DNA of 64,000 nt from Paenibacillus wulumuqiensis (GTDB lineage Bacteria; Bacillota; Bacilli; Paenibacillales; Paenibacillaceae): positions 360,751 to 424,750 of the forward strand of contig NZ_KQ040794.1 in assembly GCF_000971965.1 (NCBI RefSeq), written 5' to 3'. The position numbers were made by a program, and so were the translations under genes. Positions within the stretch are counted from its first letter, which is position 1. Each line of letters begins with the position of its first letter. The notes beneath the pieces were generated by a model. That model did not search any database. It saw only the letters and a list, made by a program, of their open reading frames with translations, and was not told the DNA's origin. This document shows, piece by piece, positions 15,495-24,945 of this stretch.

Positions 15495-16469
15495 TTAATC
15501 TTCCAGCACCAGCGGCCGAAGCTTGGCTTCGATCTCGGTACGGTGGGGCTCCAGGAAAGGAGGCAGAGACAGGGTCTCGCCCAGTGAATCCATCGATTCG
15601 TCGATATCAAATCCCGGCGTATCGGTGGAGAGCTCAAACAGAATACCATTGGGCTCGCGGAAGTAGAGTGCACGGAAGTAATGACGGTTGACTTTGCCGG
15701 AATTGGGGATACCGAGTTTGGACAGCCTTTCCGACCAGGCATTGTACTGTTCCTCATCCGGCACACGGAAAGCGACATGGTGGACGCCGCCGCGGCCAAG
15801 ACGGGCAAATGGCAGTTCCGGACGAGTCTCGATATGAACTTCGGCACCTGCGCCGCCTTCACCGGTAGCGTATACCTGAATATCGGCGTGCTCTTCACCG
15901 GCGAGGGATGGATAGGAACCTGCGTGGCGGAAGCCGAGTACGCCGGTCAGAATAAGTACCGTGTTCTCCGGATTGGCTACCGTCAAGGTCACCGGTCCAA
16001 GACCGAGAATACCATGTTCTACCGGTACATCCGAGCCGTCCCATGCCTGTCCGGGTGCTACACCCTGTTCATTATTATCCGCTACCAGAATCAGATGGGT
16101 TCCTTCAAAATCCTGAAAAGCGAGTGTGTCCCGTCCGGCGCGCTGCTTGATCTCCTCATGGGTGACGTTCAGGCTGTCGAACCGGTCGGACCAGTATTGC
16201 AGCGCCGCTGTATCGGCTACCCGCAGGGAGGAAGCGGAGATGCTGGATACACCCTGATACGTAGGGCCAATACCCGGCAGATCGAAAAAGGTCAGTTCGC
16301 TGCCGGGAGAAGCTACACCATCTCCATAAAAGAGGTGGTAGGAAGTTGTATCATCCTGATTAACCCCTTTTTTGACGAGACGCATACCCATTACTTTGGT
16401 GTAAAATTCGAAGTTCTTTTCCGCTTTGCCGGTCATGATCGATACATGGTGAATACCTAACAGTTCCAT
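15495..16469 (-). CDS. Ring-cleaving dioxygenase, two-domain VOC/glyoxalase fold (MhqO/MhqA-like)
   Basis: A 324-residue extradiol-type dioxygenase with two vicinal-oxygen-chelate modules. Candidate metal ligands are His in GIHHVSIMTG (N-terminal), His in GGVHHVAFRV and Glu in GILFELSTD (C-terminal). It resembles the Bacillus quinone/hydroquinone-resistance enzymes MhqA/MhqO, which open aromatic rings. An earlier ATG directly abuts AGGAGG, so the ATG nine bases from it is used. The promoter carries a palindrome of the type bound by MarR/MhqR repressors right after the -10. No mhqR-like gene is in the window. Confidence 0.9.
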   Translation of the reverse strand: MELLGIHHVSIMTGKAEKNFEFYTKVMGMRLVKKGVNQDDTTSYHLFYGDGVASPGSELTFFDLPGIGPTYQGVSSISASSLRVADTAALQYWSDRFDSLNVTHEEIKQRAGRDTLAFQDFEGTHLILVADNNEQGVAPGQAWDGSDVPVEHGILGLGPVTLTVANPENTVLILTGVLGFRHAGSYPSLAGEEHADIQVYATGEGGAGAEVHIETRPELPFARLGRGGVHHVAFRVPDEEQYNAWSERLSKLGIPNSGKVNRHYFRALYFREPNGILFELSTDTPGFDIDESMDSLGETLSLPPFLEPHRTEIEAKLRPLVLED

Positions 16470-16518
16470 AATTATCATCCTCCTGGGATTGTTTATATAA
16501 ATTGTTTTTGTATTTGAA

Positions 16519-16534
16519 ATCTTAAAGTTAAGAT
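16519..16534 (-). promoter_or_regulatory. MarR/MhqR-type operator
   Basis: ATCTTAAAGTTAAGAT is a perfect 7+7 palindrome immediately downstream of the -10 of the dioxygenase promoter, where a bound repressor would block initiation. It keeps the ATCT...AGAT ends of the Bacillus MhqR box as I remember it. Confidence 0.6.
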
Positions 16535-16535
16535 A

Positions 16536-16544
16536 ATTATAACA
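16536..16544 (-). promoter_or_regulatory. Extended -10 promoter of the dioxygenase gene
   Basis: On the minus strand the sequence reads TGTTATAAT, a perfect TATAAT (16536-16541) with the extended TGn motif. The -35 is poor, which the TGn can compensate. Confidence 0.65.
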
Positions 16545-16731
16545 TGAGTCCAGAAGAATACAATAGGATAGAGCAATTTTTGTGAAAAAAGTATAGCTGC
16601 TTTATAAAAAGTGGGATTGTACTTTGCAATGTTACAGCGATTCGTACACCAGACTTACAGCAAGCCATACAACCAATGAGGCAGCAAATCATACGGTAAT
16701 CAAACCATAAGCCATACTGAAAATCATACAG

Positions 16732-16761
16732 CAAAAACCACCCGGAACCTGCCCGAGTGGT
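16732..16761 (-). terminator. Terminator of beta-helix gene A
   Basis: A 9-bp stem (16737-16745 with 16753-16761, one G-T pair) followed on the minus strand by five T. Confidence 0.85.
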
Positions 16762-16809
16762 CTTGGTCAAAATTATTTAAATTATAATGTGATCATATTA
16801 CCAGTGTTA

Positions 16810-19509
16810 TCAGTGATTCGACAAACCGCCGCTTTCCGCTCGGGTAACTACCCGTGTACGATAACTGTCTGTTTTCAGACCGATTTGCGGGAAGACTTCG
16901 TTCAGGTTAGGGAACTTGGCGAGAATCTGCTTGTTGTCGGTACGCAGATCCATTTTGCTGTAATCATAAAATCCAGCTTCGCCGACCGTATTGATAAAGT
17001 CATTGCCTTCTATCGTGGTATCTCCTTTTTTGGGAACAACGACGCTCGGCGTATTTACGAGCATATTATCCGTCATTTTGGTTCCGTTTGGATATTCCGG
17101 ATGCCAGCTTGGGTCCAGTATGCTGTCCCACAGTTTGTGATCGTAGCCATACTTGTCCTGAAGCTGCTTACCGTACTGTGCCCACGGACTGCTGCTTGGA
17201 TTCATCTCGCGCAGCTGATCGGCGAAGATACTTTTCACCCCATGGCTCTTTTTGTTGCCGCGCTGGTCGATCTGAATCATATTGGAGTCAACGACCAGAT
17301 TGTTTTTGGCAATATTGTCATGTCCATTTAGCAGAATGCCCTTGGTCGAGCCCTGGACGATATTGTACTGGTAGTTATCTCCGCTGTCCGCACCATCCGA
17401 GTAGAAGCCATTGGAACGCTTGTTATGATGGATAAAGTTATAGCGGAGTACATTACCATAAGATGCCCAGTCCTGCGCCGTATAGAAGGCTCCGGTGTCG
17501 CCTTCGATCAGTGAGGTATTATGTACCTCATTGTATTCAAACGTCAGATTGTTGCTGTACACATAGCGCACAGCATCTTTGGGTACATCGTGCATCAGGT
17601 TATGATCGAATGTTACGCCGACAGAGTTCCTCACCAGGATGGGTTCCAGATGCGTCAATTCACCGACATGGTGAATATGGTTGTTGGTAACACGGCTGTT
17701 GGCGGCCGTCAGAGATTTACGGTTACCGGCATCATTGATGCTGATCCCGAATCCGCCCACTTCATAAATATCATTGCTCTGGAACAGATTGTATGAACCT
17801 CTCACATCCAGAATGCCGCCATTGCCCAGATTGCGCAGCGTATTGGCAGCCAGTGTAATATGATTACTGTTTTTGATTTCAATCCCGTTGCCCATGCTTC
17901 CCTCAATCGTGAAGCCCAGCATTTGTATATACGAGGCATCCTTGAATGCAATAACCGGATTTTCATTATCGGCAATAATCATATTCAGGTTCTGAAGTTT
18001 TCCGCCTTTTGGATAGTAATACAGCTTATGGTCTTTGAAATCCAGTGCCCATTCGCCGGGTTGGTCGATCTCATCCAGATAGTTAATGGCCCGCCATTCT
18101 TCAATACCTGTTCCGATTCGGTAAGGCGCGCGAATCTTGGCCTTGTATTCCGAGCTAAAAGCATAGACATCGGCTTTAACGGATCTCTTATACACATCCG
18201 GGGTGACGGCTGTCGGTGTACTGTTGTCGCCCGGATAATATACCGGTGAAGGCTGATCGCCAAGATACGTAATCGGTGAAGAGGCTCCGTCCGACTGCAT
18301 GGTAAACGGCTCCGACTTCAGGGTGACCGGCTTGGCATCTTCGGTCTCCTGGGAAGGATCAGCCGTTTCGGTCTTCAACAGGGAGTCTTCGGTCAATTCT
18401 TCCTTGAGCTCGACGGATGTAGTGGCTCCGCCCTGCTGATACAGGGTATAGGATTTGCTGGAAGTATCCACATCATGTAGAGCATCGTCTGCCGAAGACG
18501 GAGTTGTCAGCGACGGCTGATATTTGTACGTATCTGCCGAAGCGGATGTGCTGTTGCGATAATCGACTACAGCCTTACTCCACTTGGAACCCATACCGCC
18601 AGCAGGGATGTCTTTCAGTGTAATGACATGATGGTTGGTATCTATTTCCTGGACGGAGCTGGTAATAGGGCTCCATACCGTTCTCCAGAATCCTTTGAGA
18701 TAGAGTGGGTGGCCCGCTTCCAGCGACTTTTTCCAGCGCTCGGAGCGATTAGTACCATCCAGATCCAGTGTATTGGTCGTATCATCATTTTCTGGAATGC
18801 CTCCCTCGCCATAATAAAAGGATTTGGCATCCGCAGAACCGTTGATGGTGGTCCAGCCTTTGCGATGATTATTCACCGATTCACCAGGGTTCGGCCACTG
18901 GGAGATCGGCTGCCGTTCGCCATTGGCGATCAGATCGACAATCCCCCACTGTTCGGTAAAGGAAGTACCGCCACGAAAGTGAAAAATATGCTTAAAGTTC
19001 TTCTGTTTCATATCCAGTTCGTACAGGTCGCCGGCATAGACATCGGGATGAACGCGGCCTGCTGCTTCCGGGTTGAGCGGTTTCCAGTCAGAGGCCGGTA
19101 CATGCACACCGTTGGTCAGTGTGACATGTTCTCCAGGGTAAGTGCGATAAATAATCGGTTTATCCGCTGTGCCTGAATCTTGGGCAGTCAGCTCCAGGGT
19201 GGAAGTCTCGTATTCGCCGCCTTTGACCCAGACGGTAATTCCGTGTTCTGGCAGCTTGCCGTTCAGAGCGCGGATCACATCTCTTGCTTTATCCAGAGTG
19301 GCATAAGGCTTGTCTTTGCTGCCATCTCCGTTTGTATCGCTGCCGGAAGTAGCAACATAGAGATTCATTCCGGTTGCTGTTACTGCTCCGCTGCTCAGTG
19401 CGGCGGTTCCCTGAGTGCTCACCTGTTCGGCGACCGCGTAGGGAACGGCCAGTGTACTGGACAGCGTAAGTACAGCTGTAAGCGATACAATTTTTTGGAA
19501 CTTCTTCAT
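16810..19509 (-). CDS. Secreted parallel beta-helix protein, array member A
   Basis: An 899-residue secreted protein, the longest of the array. A signal peptide (MKKFQKIVSLTAVLTLSS..., probable cut after AVA) is followed by the N-terminal domain starting NLYVATSGSDTNGDGS and containing KPYATLDKARDVI and GGITVWVKGGEY. The layout resembles GH141-like beta-helix glycosidases (recognition from memory). A Ser/Thr/Tyr-rich insert of about 140 residues (18125-18565) precedes YRIGTGIEEW. The beta-helix spans roughly residues 540-780 and carries DTGAFYTAQDW at D671. It ends in RAESGGLSNH. The start is at GGAGGG; upstream in-frame codons read nothing like a signal peptide. The likely role is action on a polysaccharide outside the cell (inference). 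Confidence 0.9.
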   Translation of the reverse strand: MKKFQKIVSLTAVLTLSSTLAVPYAVAEQVSTQGTAALSSGAVTATGMNLYVATSGSDTNGDGSKDKPYATLDKARDVIRALNGKLPEHGITVWVKGGEYETSTLELTAQDSGTADKPIIYRTYPGEHVTLTNGVHVPASDWKPLNPEAAGRVHPDVYAGDLYELDMKQKNFKHIFHFRGGTSFTEQWGIVDLIANGERQPISQWPNPGESVNNHRKGWTTINGSADAKSFYYGEGGIPENDDTTNTLDLDGTNRSERWKKSLEAGHPLYLKGFWRTVWSPITSSVQEIDTNHHVITLKDIPAGGMGSKWSKAVVDYRNSTSASADTYKYQPSLTTPSSADDALHDVDTSSKSYTLYQQGGATTSVELKEELTEDSLLKTETADPSQETEDAKPVTLKSEPFTMQSDGASSPITYLGDQPSPVYYPGDNSTPTAVTPDVYKRSVKADVYAFSSEYKAKIRAPYRIGTGIEEWRAINYLDEIDQPGEWALDFKDHKLYYYPKGGKLQNLNMIIADNENPVIAFKDASYIQMLGFTIEGSMGNGIEIKNSNHITLAANTLRNLGNGGILDVRGSYNLFQSNDIYEVGGFGISINDAGNRKSLTAANSRVTNNHIHHVGELTHLEPILVRNSVGVTFDHNLMHDVPKDAVRYVYSNNLTFEYNEVHNTSLIEGDTGAFYTAQDWASYGNVLRYNFIHHNKRSNGFYSDGADSGDNYQYNIVQGSTKGILLNGHDNIAKNNLVVDSNMIQIDQRGNKKSHGVKSIFADQLREMNPSSSPWAQYGKQLQDKYGYDHKLWDSILDPSWHPEYPNGTKMTDNMLVNTPSVVVPKKGDTTIEGNDFINTVGEAGFYDYSKMDLRTDNKQILAKFPNLNEVFPQIGLKTDSYRTRVVTRAESGGLSNH

Positions 19510-19853
19510 GTGTATGATTTCCCTCCATTCTCTTTGTGTGCGAGTAACCGGGGGAATAGTGTCTCCCCGCCAAGATGCAGTACCTGATTTATAATCTGCA
19601 ACCACCTCCTTCACAGAATAATTCAGCCAAAGCCATTATATATAATAAAAGATTGTCGAGAAATTAGCAAAAACAAAAAAAAATATCATTAAATGTAAAA
19701 ATTGTCTCATTAAATTAATATATGTGTTTCTTTTTTGTAACCATTTGAGCACAGCTTATTCAGCGTTGTCAAGTTTAGGATAAAAAAAGACTTCACATGA
19801 ACAGCGGCAAATCATGCTTGCTGTCCATGTGAAGCGGTACTGCAACCTAAGAA
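19510..19853. other. AT-rich gap between array members A and B
   Basis: It holds the leader of gene A and the terminator of gene B (19782-19834). The AT-rich part 19640-19740 probably contains gene A's promoter, but I cannot place the boxes. Confidence 0.4.
19782..19834 (-). terminator. Terminator of beta-helix gene B
   Basis: A stem of 9 bp (19791-19799 with 19826-19834) plus five more pairs after one mismatch, followed on the minus strand by TCTTTTTTT. Confidence 0.85.
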
Positions 19854-22124
19854 TCAGGAAGTCGGATCAGGGGCAGAATGGTTGCTTAATCCGTTGTACT
19901 GATTACGTGCAATCGGCTGAACACGATAGGTGTCCTTGTACAGACCGATTTCGGTAACCACCTTGTTCAGGTTCGGGAACTTCTTGAGAATTGCCTTGTT
20001 CTGGGTGCGCAGATCCAGATTGCTGTAATTGTAAAATCCGGCTTCATTCAGCGTATTCAAAATGACATTGCCCTGAGCGGATACATCGCCTTTTTTGGGG
20101 ATCTTGATCGTAGCGCCACCGACCAGTACATTGTTATTCAGCTTGCTGCCGTTAGGGTACTGCGGATTCCAGCTGGCACTCAGCACCGAACTCCACAGAT
20201 TGCCTTTCATGCCATACTGCTGGGCGAGCTTCTCACCGTATTGTTTCCACGGACCGCTCTGCGGATGGAACCCGCGCAGCAGCTGGGCATATGGACTGTT
20301 CAGCCCATAGTTGAGACTGTCGGATCGATCGTTGATTTCCATAGATTCCGTCTCGATCAGCAGATTGCCGGTCGCCACATTGTGATGACCATTTTCCACG
20401 ATAAAGGCCCGTTTGGTATCCTGAATAATATTGTTCTGATACGTGTTGCCGCTGGAGCCGCCATCTGCATAGAAGCCGTTGGAGCGCTGGTTATGGTGAA
20501 TCATGTTATAACGAAGTACATTGCCATACGAAGACCAGTCCTGCGCAGTATAGAATGCACCGGTATCGCCTTCGACCAGTCCTGTATTATGTACTTCGTT
20601 GTACTCAAATAACAGTTTGTTGCTAAATGTATAGCGGATCGCATCCTTGGGTACATCATGTAGCAGATTATGATCAATCCGCAGCCCGACTGACTCGCGA
20701 ATAATGAGTGGTTCCAGATGTACCAGTATACCGGTATTATAGATATGGTTGTTGGTAATTCTCGTATTGGCAGCAGTCAGGTTGGCCCGGCTGCCCGCCT
20801 TGTTGATACTGATGCCAAAGCTGCCGGTATCATGAATATTATTGCTCTGAATCATGTTGTGACTGCCGCCGGAATCGGTAATTCCGCCGTTGCCCATATT
20901 GCGTATGGTCAGTCCGGCCAGTGTAATATGATTGCTGTTCTGTACATTGATGGCATTACCCAGCCCGTTTTTGAATTCAAAGCCCATAAAGCGGAGGTGG
21001 GACGCGCCGTTGATCCGGATAATCGGATCGGTACGATCTGCGATAACCGTATGCATTTCACTGATCGGTTTGGGCGGATAATAATAGATTTTGCCGTCTT
21101 TGAAATCGAGTGCCCATTCGCCCGGCTGGTCGATCTCTTCGAGCAGATTGAGCAGCCGCCATTCCTCGGTACCATTACCTACCCGATACTGGTTATCCGG
21201 AGTAGCTGCATTGGCAACCGCACTGAATTTGGAGCCGATTCCGCCTGTCGGTGTCTCCGACAGATGAATGGAGCGGGAAGACGGCTGAATCTCTTTGAGA
21301 CGTACTGTTGCCGGGCTCCATACGGTGCGCCAGAACCCCTGAAGATAGACGCCATGTCCGGTCTGAATTGCCCGCTGCCAGCGTGCCATTCGTCCCAGAT
21401 TGCTGGTATCCTTGTTCTGCATATCGTCATAGTAAAAGGATCGCTCGTTGACGATCCCCGAAGCGACCGCCCAGCCTGCACGATTGCCTGCCGAAGCATC
21501 ATCCCGGTTGGGCCACTGGGAGACCGGCTGCATCGCATCACTCGCGATCAACTGCAGAATGCCCCATTTTTCCGTAAAGTAATCACCACCGGTAAAGCCC
21601 TGAATATTTTGGAAGCCCAGCTTTTTCACGTCCAGCTCCATCAGCTCGCTGGCCTGAATCGCCGGGTTCACACGTTCACGTGCTTCCGGGCTGAGCGATT
21701 TCCAATCGGACGGATTCACTGCCGTGCCATTGGACAATGTGGCGACTTTGCCGGAATAAGTCCGGTAAGTGATGGGTGCCTGGATAGTGCCGGAATCGGC
21801 AGCTGTCCATTCCAGTGTGGCAGTGACATTGTAATTGCCTTCTTTGACCCATACGGTAGCTCCGCCGGATGGCAGCGGCTTGCTGCGTTTGCGCAGATCA
21901 TCGCGTGCTGCCTGAATCGTGGCGTAAGGGTGCTGCTGACTGCCATCCGAATGCTTGGCACTGGCAGCAGCATCCACATACAGATTGATCGGTGTTGAAG
22001 CATCAGGTCCACTATCCAGTGCACCCTGCTTGGAATCAGCTCGTCCACCATGCCATAAAGGGAACAATAAAAGCAGGATCAGACCGCTTATCAGTACTAC
22101 ATATCTTATGTTTTTCACCTGCAA
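19854..22124 (-). CDS. Secreted parallel beta-helix protein, array member B
   Basis: A 756-residue paralogue with an N-terminal hydrophobic segment (YVVLISGLILLLLFPLW) acting as signal peptide or anchor. The shared N-terminal domain starts INLYVDAAASAKHSDGSQQH and contains GGATVWVKEGNY. The variable insert is almost absent: GSKFSAVANAATPDNQ leads straight into YRVGNGTEEW. The beta-helix with DTGAFYTAQDW (D520) follows. The tail diverges from the others: RNQYNGLSNHSAPDPTS. The start is a TTG seven bases after a run of six G; a GTG two codons later is possible. It has its own terminator. Confidence 0.88.
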   Translation of the reverse strand: MQVKNIRYVVLISGLILLLLFPLWHGGRADSKQGALDSGPDASTPINLYVDAAASAKHSDGSQQHPYATIQAARDDLRKRSKPLPSGGATVWVKEGNYNVTATLEWTAADSGTIQAPITYRTYSGKVATLSNGTAVNPSDWKSLSPEARERVNPAIQASELMELDVKKLGFQNIQGFTGGDYFTEKWGILQLIASDAMQPVSQWPNRDDASAGNRAGWAVASGIVNERSFYYDDMQNKDTSNLGRMARWQRAIQTGHGVYLQGFWRTVWSPATVRLKEIQPSSRSIHLSETPTGGIGSKFSAVANAATPDNQYRVGNGTEEWRLLNLLEEIDQPGEWALDFKDGKIYYYPPKPISEMHTVIADRTDPIIRINGASHLRFMGFEFKNGLGNAINVQNSNHITLAGLTIRNMGNGGITDSGGSHNMIQSNNIHDTGSFGISINKAGSRANLTAANTRITNNHIYNTGILVHLEPLIIRESVGLRIDHNLLHDVPKDAIRYTFSNKLLFEYNEVHNTGLVEGDTGAFYTAQDWSSYGNVLRYNMIHHNQRSNGFYADGGSSGNTYQNNIIQDTKRAFIVENGHHNVATGNLLIETESMEINDRSDSLNYGLNSPYAQLLRGFHPQSGPWKQYGEKLAQQYGMKGNLWSSVLSASWNPQYPNGSKLNNNVLVGGATIKIPKKGDVSAQGNVILNTLNEAGFYNYSNLDLRTQNKAILKKFPNLNKVVTEIGLYKDTYRVQPIARNQYNGLSNHSAPDPTS

Positions 22125-22245
22125 TACCTAACCCCCCTTTTTCCTTGTTAAAGGTAGTATATGGAGGGAAGAACAGCAGTGTCAATTTTTTGAATGATGA
22201 ACCTACCCAGTCTTTGTTCCTGTTTGTTAATTGGCTAACCTACAT

Positions 22246-22283
22246 AAAAAAGAAACCAGTCCGCAGGTAGCAGACTGGTTTCT
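22246..22283 (-). terminator. Terminator of beta-helix gene C
   Basis: An 11-bp perfect stem (22251-22261 with 22273-22283) and a T-run on the minus strand. Confidence 0.88.
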
Positions 22284-22329
22284 TCTATATAAAGGTGCTT
22301 CGTTGATCGAAAACTGTGTTGCTGTGCAT

Positions 22330-24633
22330 TTATTGACGGTTGCTTAATCCGCCTGTCTCGGCTCGGGTCACAACGCGGATGCGATAAGAATCCTGCTGCA
22401 GGCCGATTTGAGGGAAAATGCTGTTGAGGTTAGGGAATTTGGATAGTACTTGAGAATTTTTGGAGCGCAGATCCATCTGGTTGTAGTTGTAGAAAGAAGC
22501 GGCAGAGATCGTATCAATAGTGTTGTTGTTCGCTACAGTATATTTTCCGTATTTTGGCTTGATGACACTGCCGACCTGCACAAGTGCATTATCAATGATT
22601 TTGGAACCATTGGAGTATTCCGGACGCCATGCAGGGTCCAGCATATCCGTCCACAGATTATCGGTATAGCCATATTTGCTTTTCAGCTGGGCTGCATAGT
22701 TCAGCCATACACCGGAAGTTGGGTTTTTGGAACGCAGCGTATCTGCGAAGATGCTGCTTACACCATAGTTTTTGGAGACAGTATCGCTGATTGCCAGCGT
22801 ATCACTGCGGTTCTCGATGCGGGCAGTATTGGAAGCGATAATCACATTGTTTTTGGCGATATTGTGATGACCGTTCAGCTGCAGGGCACGATCGGAACCT
22901 TGAATAATGTTGTTGTAGTAGTTATCTCCGGCATCACTGCCATCCGCGTAGAAGCCGTTGGCACGCTGGTTGTGGTGGATGAAGTTGTAACGCAGATCAT
23001 TACCGTAGGAAGACCAGTCCTGTGCAGTATAGAAAGCACCGGTATCGCTTTCGGCGAGGGCAGTATTGTGGACTTCATTAAACTCAAAAGTCAGGTTGTT
23101 GTTTCGCTCATAGCGGATAGCGTCCCTTGGTACATCATGTACCAGATTGTGATCCACCCAGACGCCGACCGAGTCACGGATGACGATGCCTGCCAGATGG
23201 GCATGCTGGCCGATATGATGGATATGATTGTTGGTGATTCGTGTGCTTGCACCTGTCAGCGTGGAGCGGTTGCCCGCGCTTCCGACACTGATACCAAAAC
23301 CGCCAGTATCGTATACGTCATTGCTTTTGATCAGGTTGGAATAGCCGTAAGTGTCGATGATTCCGCCGTTACCGACATTGAGTACGGTATTGCCGGCGAT
23401 GGTGATGTGATGACTCTTCTGCAGATCGATGCCGTTGCCGAGTGTATCTTCGATCTGGAAGCCGAGGAAGGAGATATAGGATGCGCCATTCATTTTTACA
23501 ACGGCATTTGGTTTATCGGCGATCTCTACATCCATATCGGCGATATTGCCATTTGGATAGTAGTAGATTTTGCCATCTTTAAAGTCCAGTGCCCACTCGC
23601 CGGGCTGATCAATCTCATCCAGCAGATTCAGTGCACGCCATTCTTCGGTACCTTCACCTACACGGTAGACCGGATTGGAACCGGCAACTTCCTTGCTGAA
23701 TTTGGAGCCCATGCCGCCAGCAGGCATATCAACCAGGGTAATGCTGCCGTTGGAGGTGTTGACGCTTTGCACTTTGCTCATCAGTGGAGCCCACAGTGTT
23801 CTCCAGAAGCCCTGCAAATACAGGTCATGTCCAGCGGCGATCGATTTTTTCCAGCGTTCGGCGCGATTGGTACCATCGCTATTCAGTGCATCGGCTGTGT
23901 CTCCATCTGCTGGCACGCCATTTCCTCCATAATAAAAGGATTTGGCATCCGCAGAACCATTCGCTGTCGTCCAGCCACCGCGGCTGCCGCCGGCTTTTTC
24001 GTCTGGATTCGGCCACTGAGAGATCGGCTGCAGTTCATTATCGACGATCAGGTCAATGATTCCCCATTTATCGGAGAAAGAGGTTCCGCCAGGGTAGGAA
24101 TTGATATTGGTCAGACCCATGGATCTCACATCCAGCTCGACCAGCTTGGAAGCGCTGACTTTGGGATTGACACGTTTCTGGGCGCTGCTGTTCAGCGGTT
24201 TCCAGAGGGTAGGGGCTACCGATACACCATTGGAGATGATAACTTTCTCTCCAGGGTAAGAGCGGTAGACGATGGATTTGCCGGTCGTTCCGGAATCGGA
24301 AGCGGTTAGTTCAAAAGTACCCGTAATCTTGTACGTTCCGCCTTTGACCCAGACGGTGATGCCACCGGCGGGAAGAACGCCTTTTTTGGCGCGAATAGCG
24401 TCACGTGCCTGAGGTAGAGTTTTGAATGGTTTGCCTTTGCTGCCGTCTCCGATAGCAGCTGCGGAACCATCGACGTAGAGATTAAGTCCTGTATTGGTAG
24501 TGGCACCGCTGTTCAGTGTAGTAACATTTCCATTTAACGTACGGTCTGCATATACAGAAGCCGGGGATACAATTGATCCCAGCACTAATGTACTCATTAA
24601 AAGAATAGCTGTAATAGGCTTCTTTCCAAACAT
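22330..24633 (-). CDS. Secreted parallel beta-helix protein, array member C
   Basis: A 767-residue paralogue with a clear signal peptide (ITAILLMSTLVLGSIVSPAS, cut near VYA-DR). The N-terminal domain starts LNLYVDGSAAAIGDGSKGKP and contains GGITVWVKGGTYKI. The insert is minimal (GSKFSKEVAGSNPV then YRVGEGTEEW). The beta-helix contains DTGAFYTAQDW at D530 and the nearby acidic DGSDAGD. The C-terminus is VVTRAETGGLSNRQ. AAGGGAG seven bases before the ATG supports the start. With B it represents the compact form of the family, close to a minimal catalytic unit. Confidence 0.92.
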   Translation of the reverse strand: MFGKKPITAILLMSTLVLGSIVSPASVYADRTLNGNVTTLNSGATTNTGLNLYVDGSAAAIGDGSKGKPFKTLPQARDAIRAKKGVLPAGGITVWVKGGTYKITGTFELTASDSGTTGKSIVYRSYPGEKVIISNGVSVAPTLWKPLNSSAQKRVNPKVSASKLVELDVRSMGLTNINSYPGGTSFSDKWGIIDLIVDNELQPISQWPNPDEKAGGSRGGWTTANGSADAKSFYYGGNGVPADGDTADALNSDGTNRAERWKKSIAAGHDLYLQGFWRTLWAPLMSKVQSVNTSNGSITLVDMPAGGMGSKFSKEVAGSNPVYRVGEGTEEWRALNLLDEIDQPGEWALDFKDGKIYYYPNGNIADMDVEIADKPNAVVKMNGASYISFLGFQIEDTLGNGIDLQKSHHITIAGNTVLNVGNGGIIDTYGYSNLIKSNDVYDTGGFGISVGSAGNRSTLTGASTRITNNHIHHIGQHAHLAGIVIRDSVGVWVDHNLVHDVPRDAIRYERNNNLTFEFNEVHNTALAESDTGAFYTAQDWSSYGNDLRYNFIHHNQRANGFYADGSDAGDNYYNNIIQGSDRALQLNGHHNIAKNNVIIASNTARIENRSDTLAISDTVSKNYGVSSIFADTLRSKNPTSGVWLNYAAQLKSKYGYTDNLWTDMLDPAWRPEYSNGSKIIDNALVQVGSVIKPKYGKYTVANNNTIDTISAASFYNYNQMDLRSKNSQVLSKFPNLNSIFPQIGLQQDSYRIRVVTRAETGGLSNRQ

Positions 24634-24945
24634 GATAAAACTCCCTTTCTTAACTTGATATCCTGACTGGCTGTATATGATGTTCTATAGAAATGATAAT
24701 GATGGAATGCTGCAGGAATGGTGTAATAGTTATTTTGTCGGATATAGTGGTCTATTTATTAATATTTATAGATAAATTTGGTTAAAAAATAACAAAAATC
24801 GACTTTTTATGCTAAGGAAAGGAAAGCAGAAATCCTGGGAGTACAGGATTTCTGCCTGAGGAAGCGGGGGGAATGAGAGAGGAGTCAGGAACGACGAGCA
24901 TAAAGGTGTATATTACTTAAGAGGTAACTTACTCGGTAAAATGAA
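24634..24945. other. Gap between array members C and D
   Basis: It contains the terminator of gene D (24817-24855) and an AT-rich stretch upstream of gene C that should carry its promoter. No ORF is supported. Confidence 0.45.
24817..24855 (-). terminator. Terminator of beta-helix gene D
   Basis: A 12-bp perfect stem (24826-24837 with 24844-24855) with a six-base loop; TTTCCTTTCC follows on the minus strand. Confidence 0.8.

Larger units (their letters stand above)
16470..16809. other. 340-base gap before the beta-helix array
   Basis: It holds the leftward dioxygenase promoter and operator near 16519-16544 and the terminator of array member A at 16732-16761. The middle, 16560-16730, has no ORF that I can support. 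Confidence 0.5.

Noticed and set aside
22450..24309. A 619-codon open frame on the plus strand opposite beta-helix gene C, and similar long frames opposite B (20718-21998)
   Set aside because: They mirror the codon bias of the genes on the other strand, lack ribosome sites, and have no recognisable domain.
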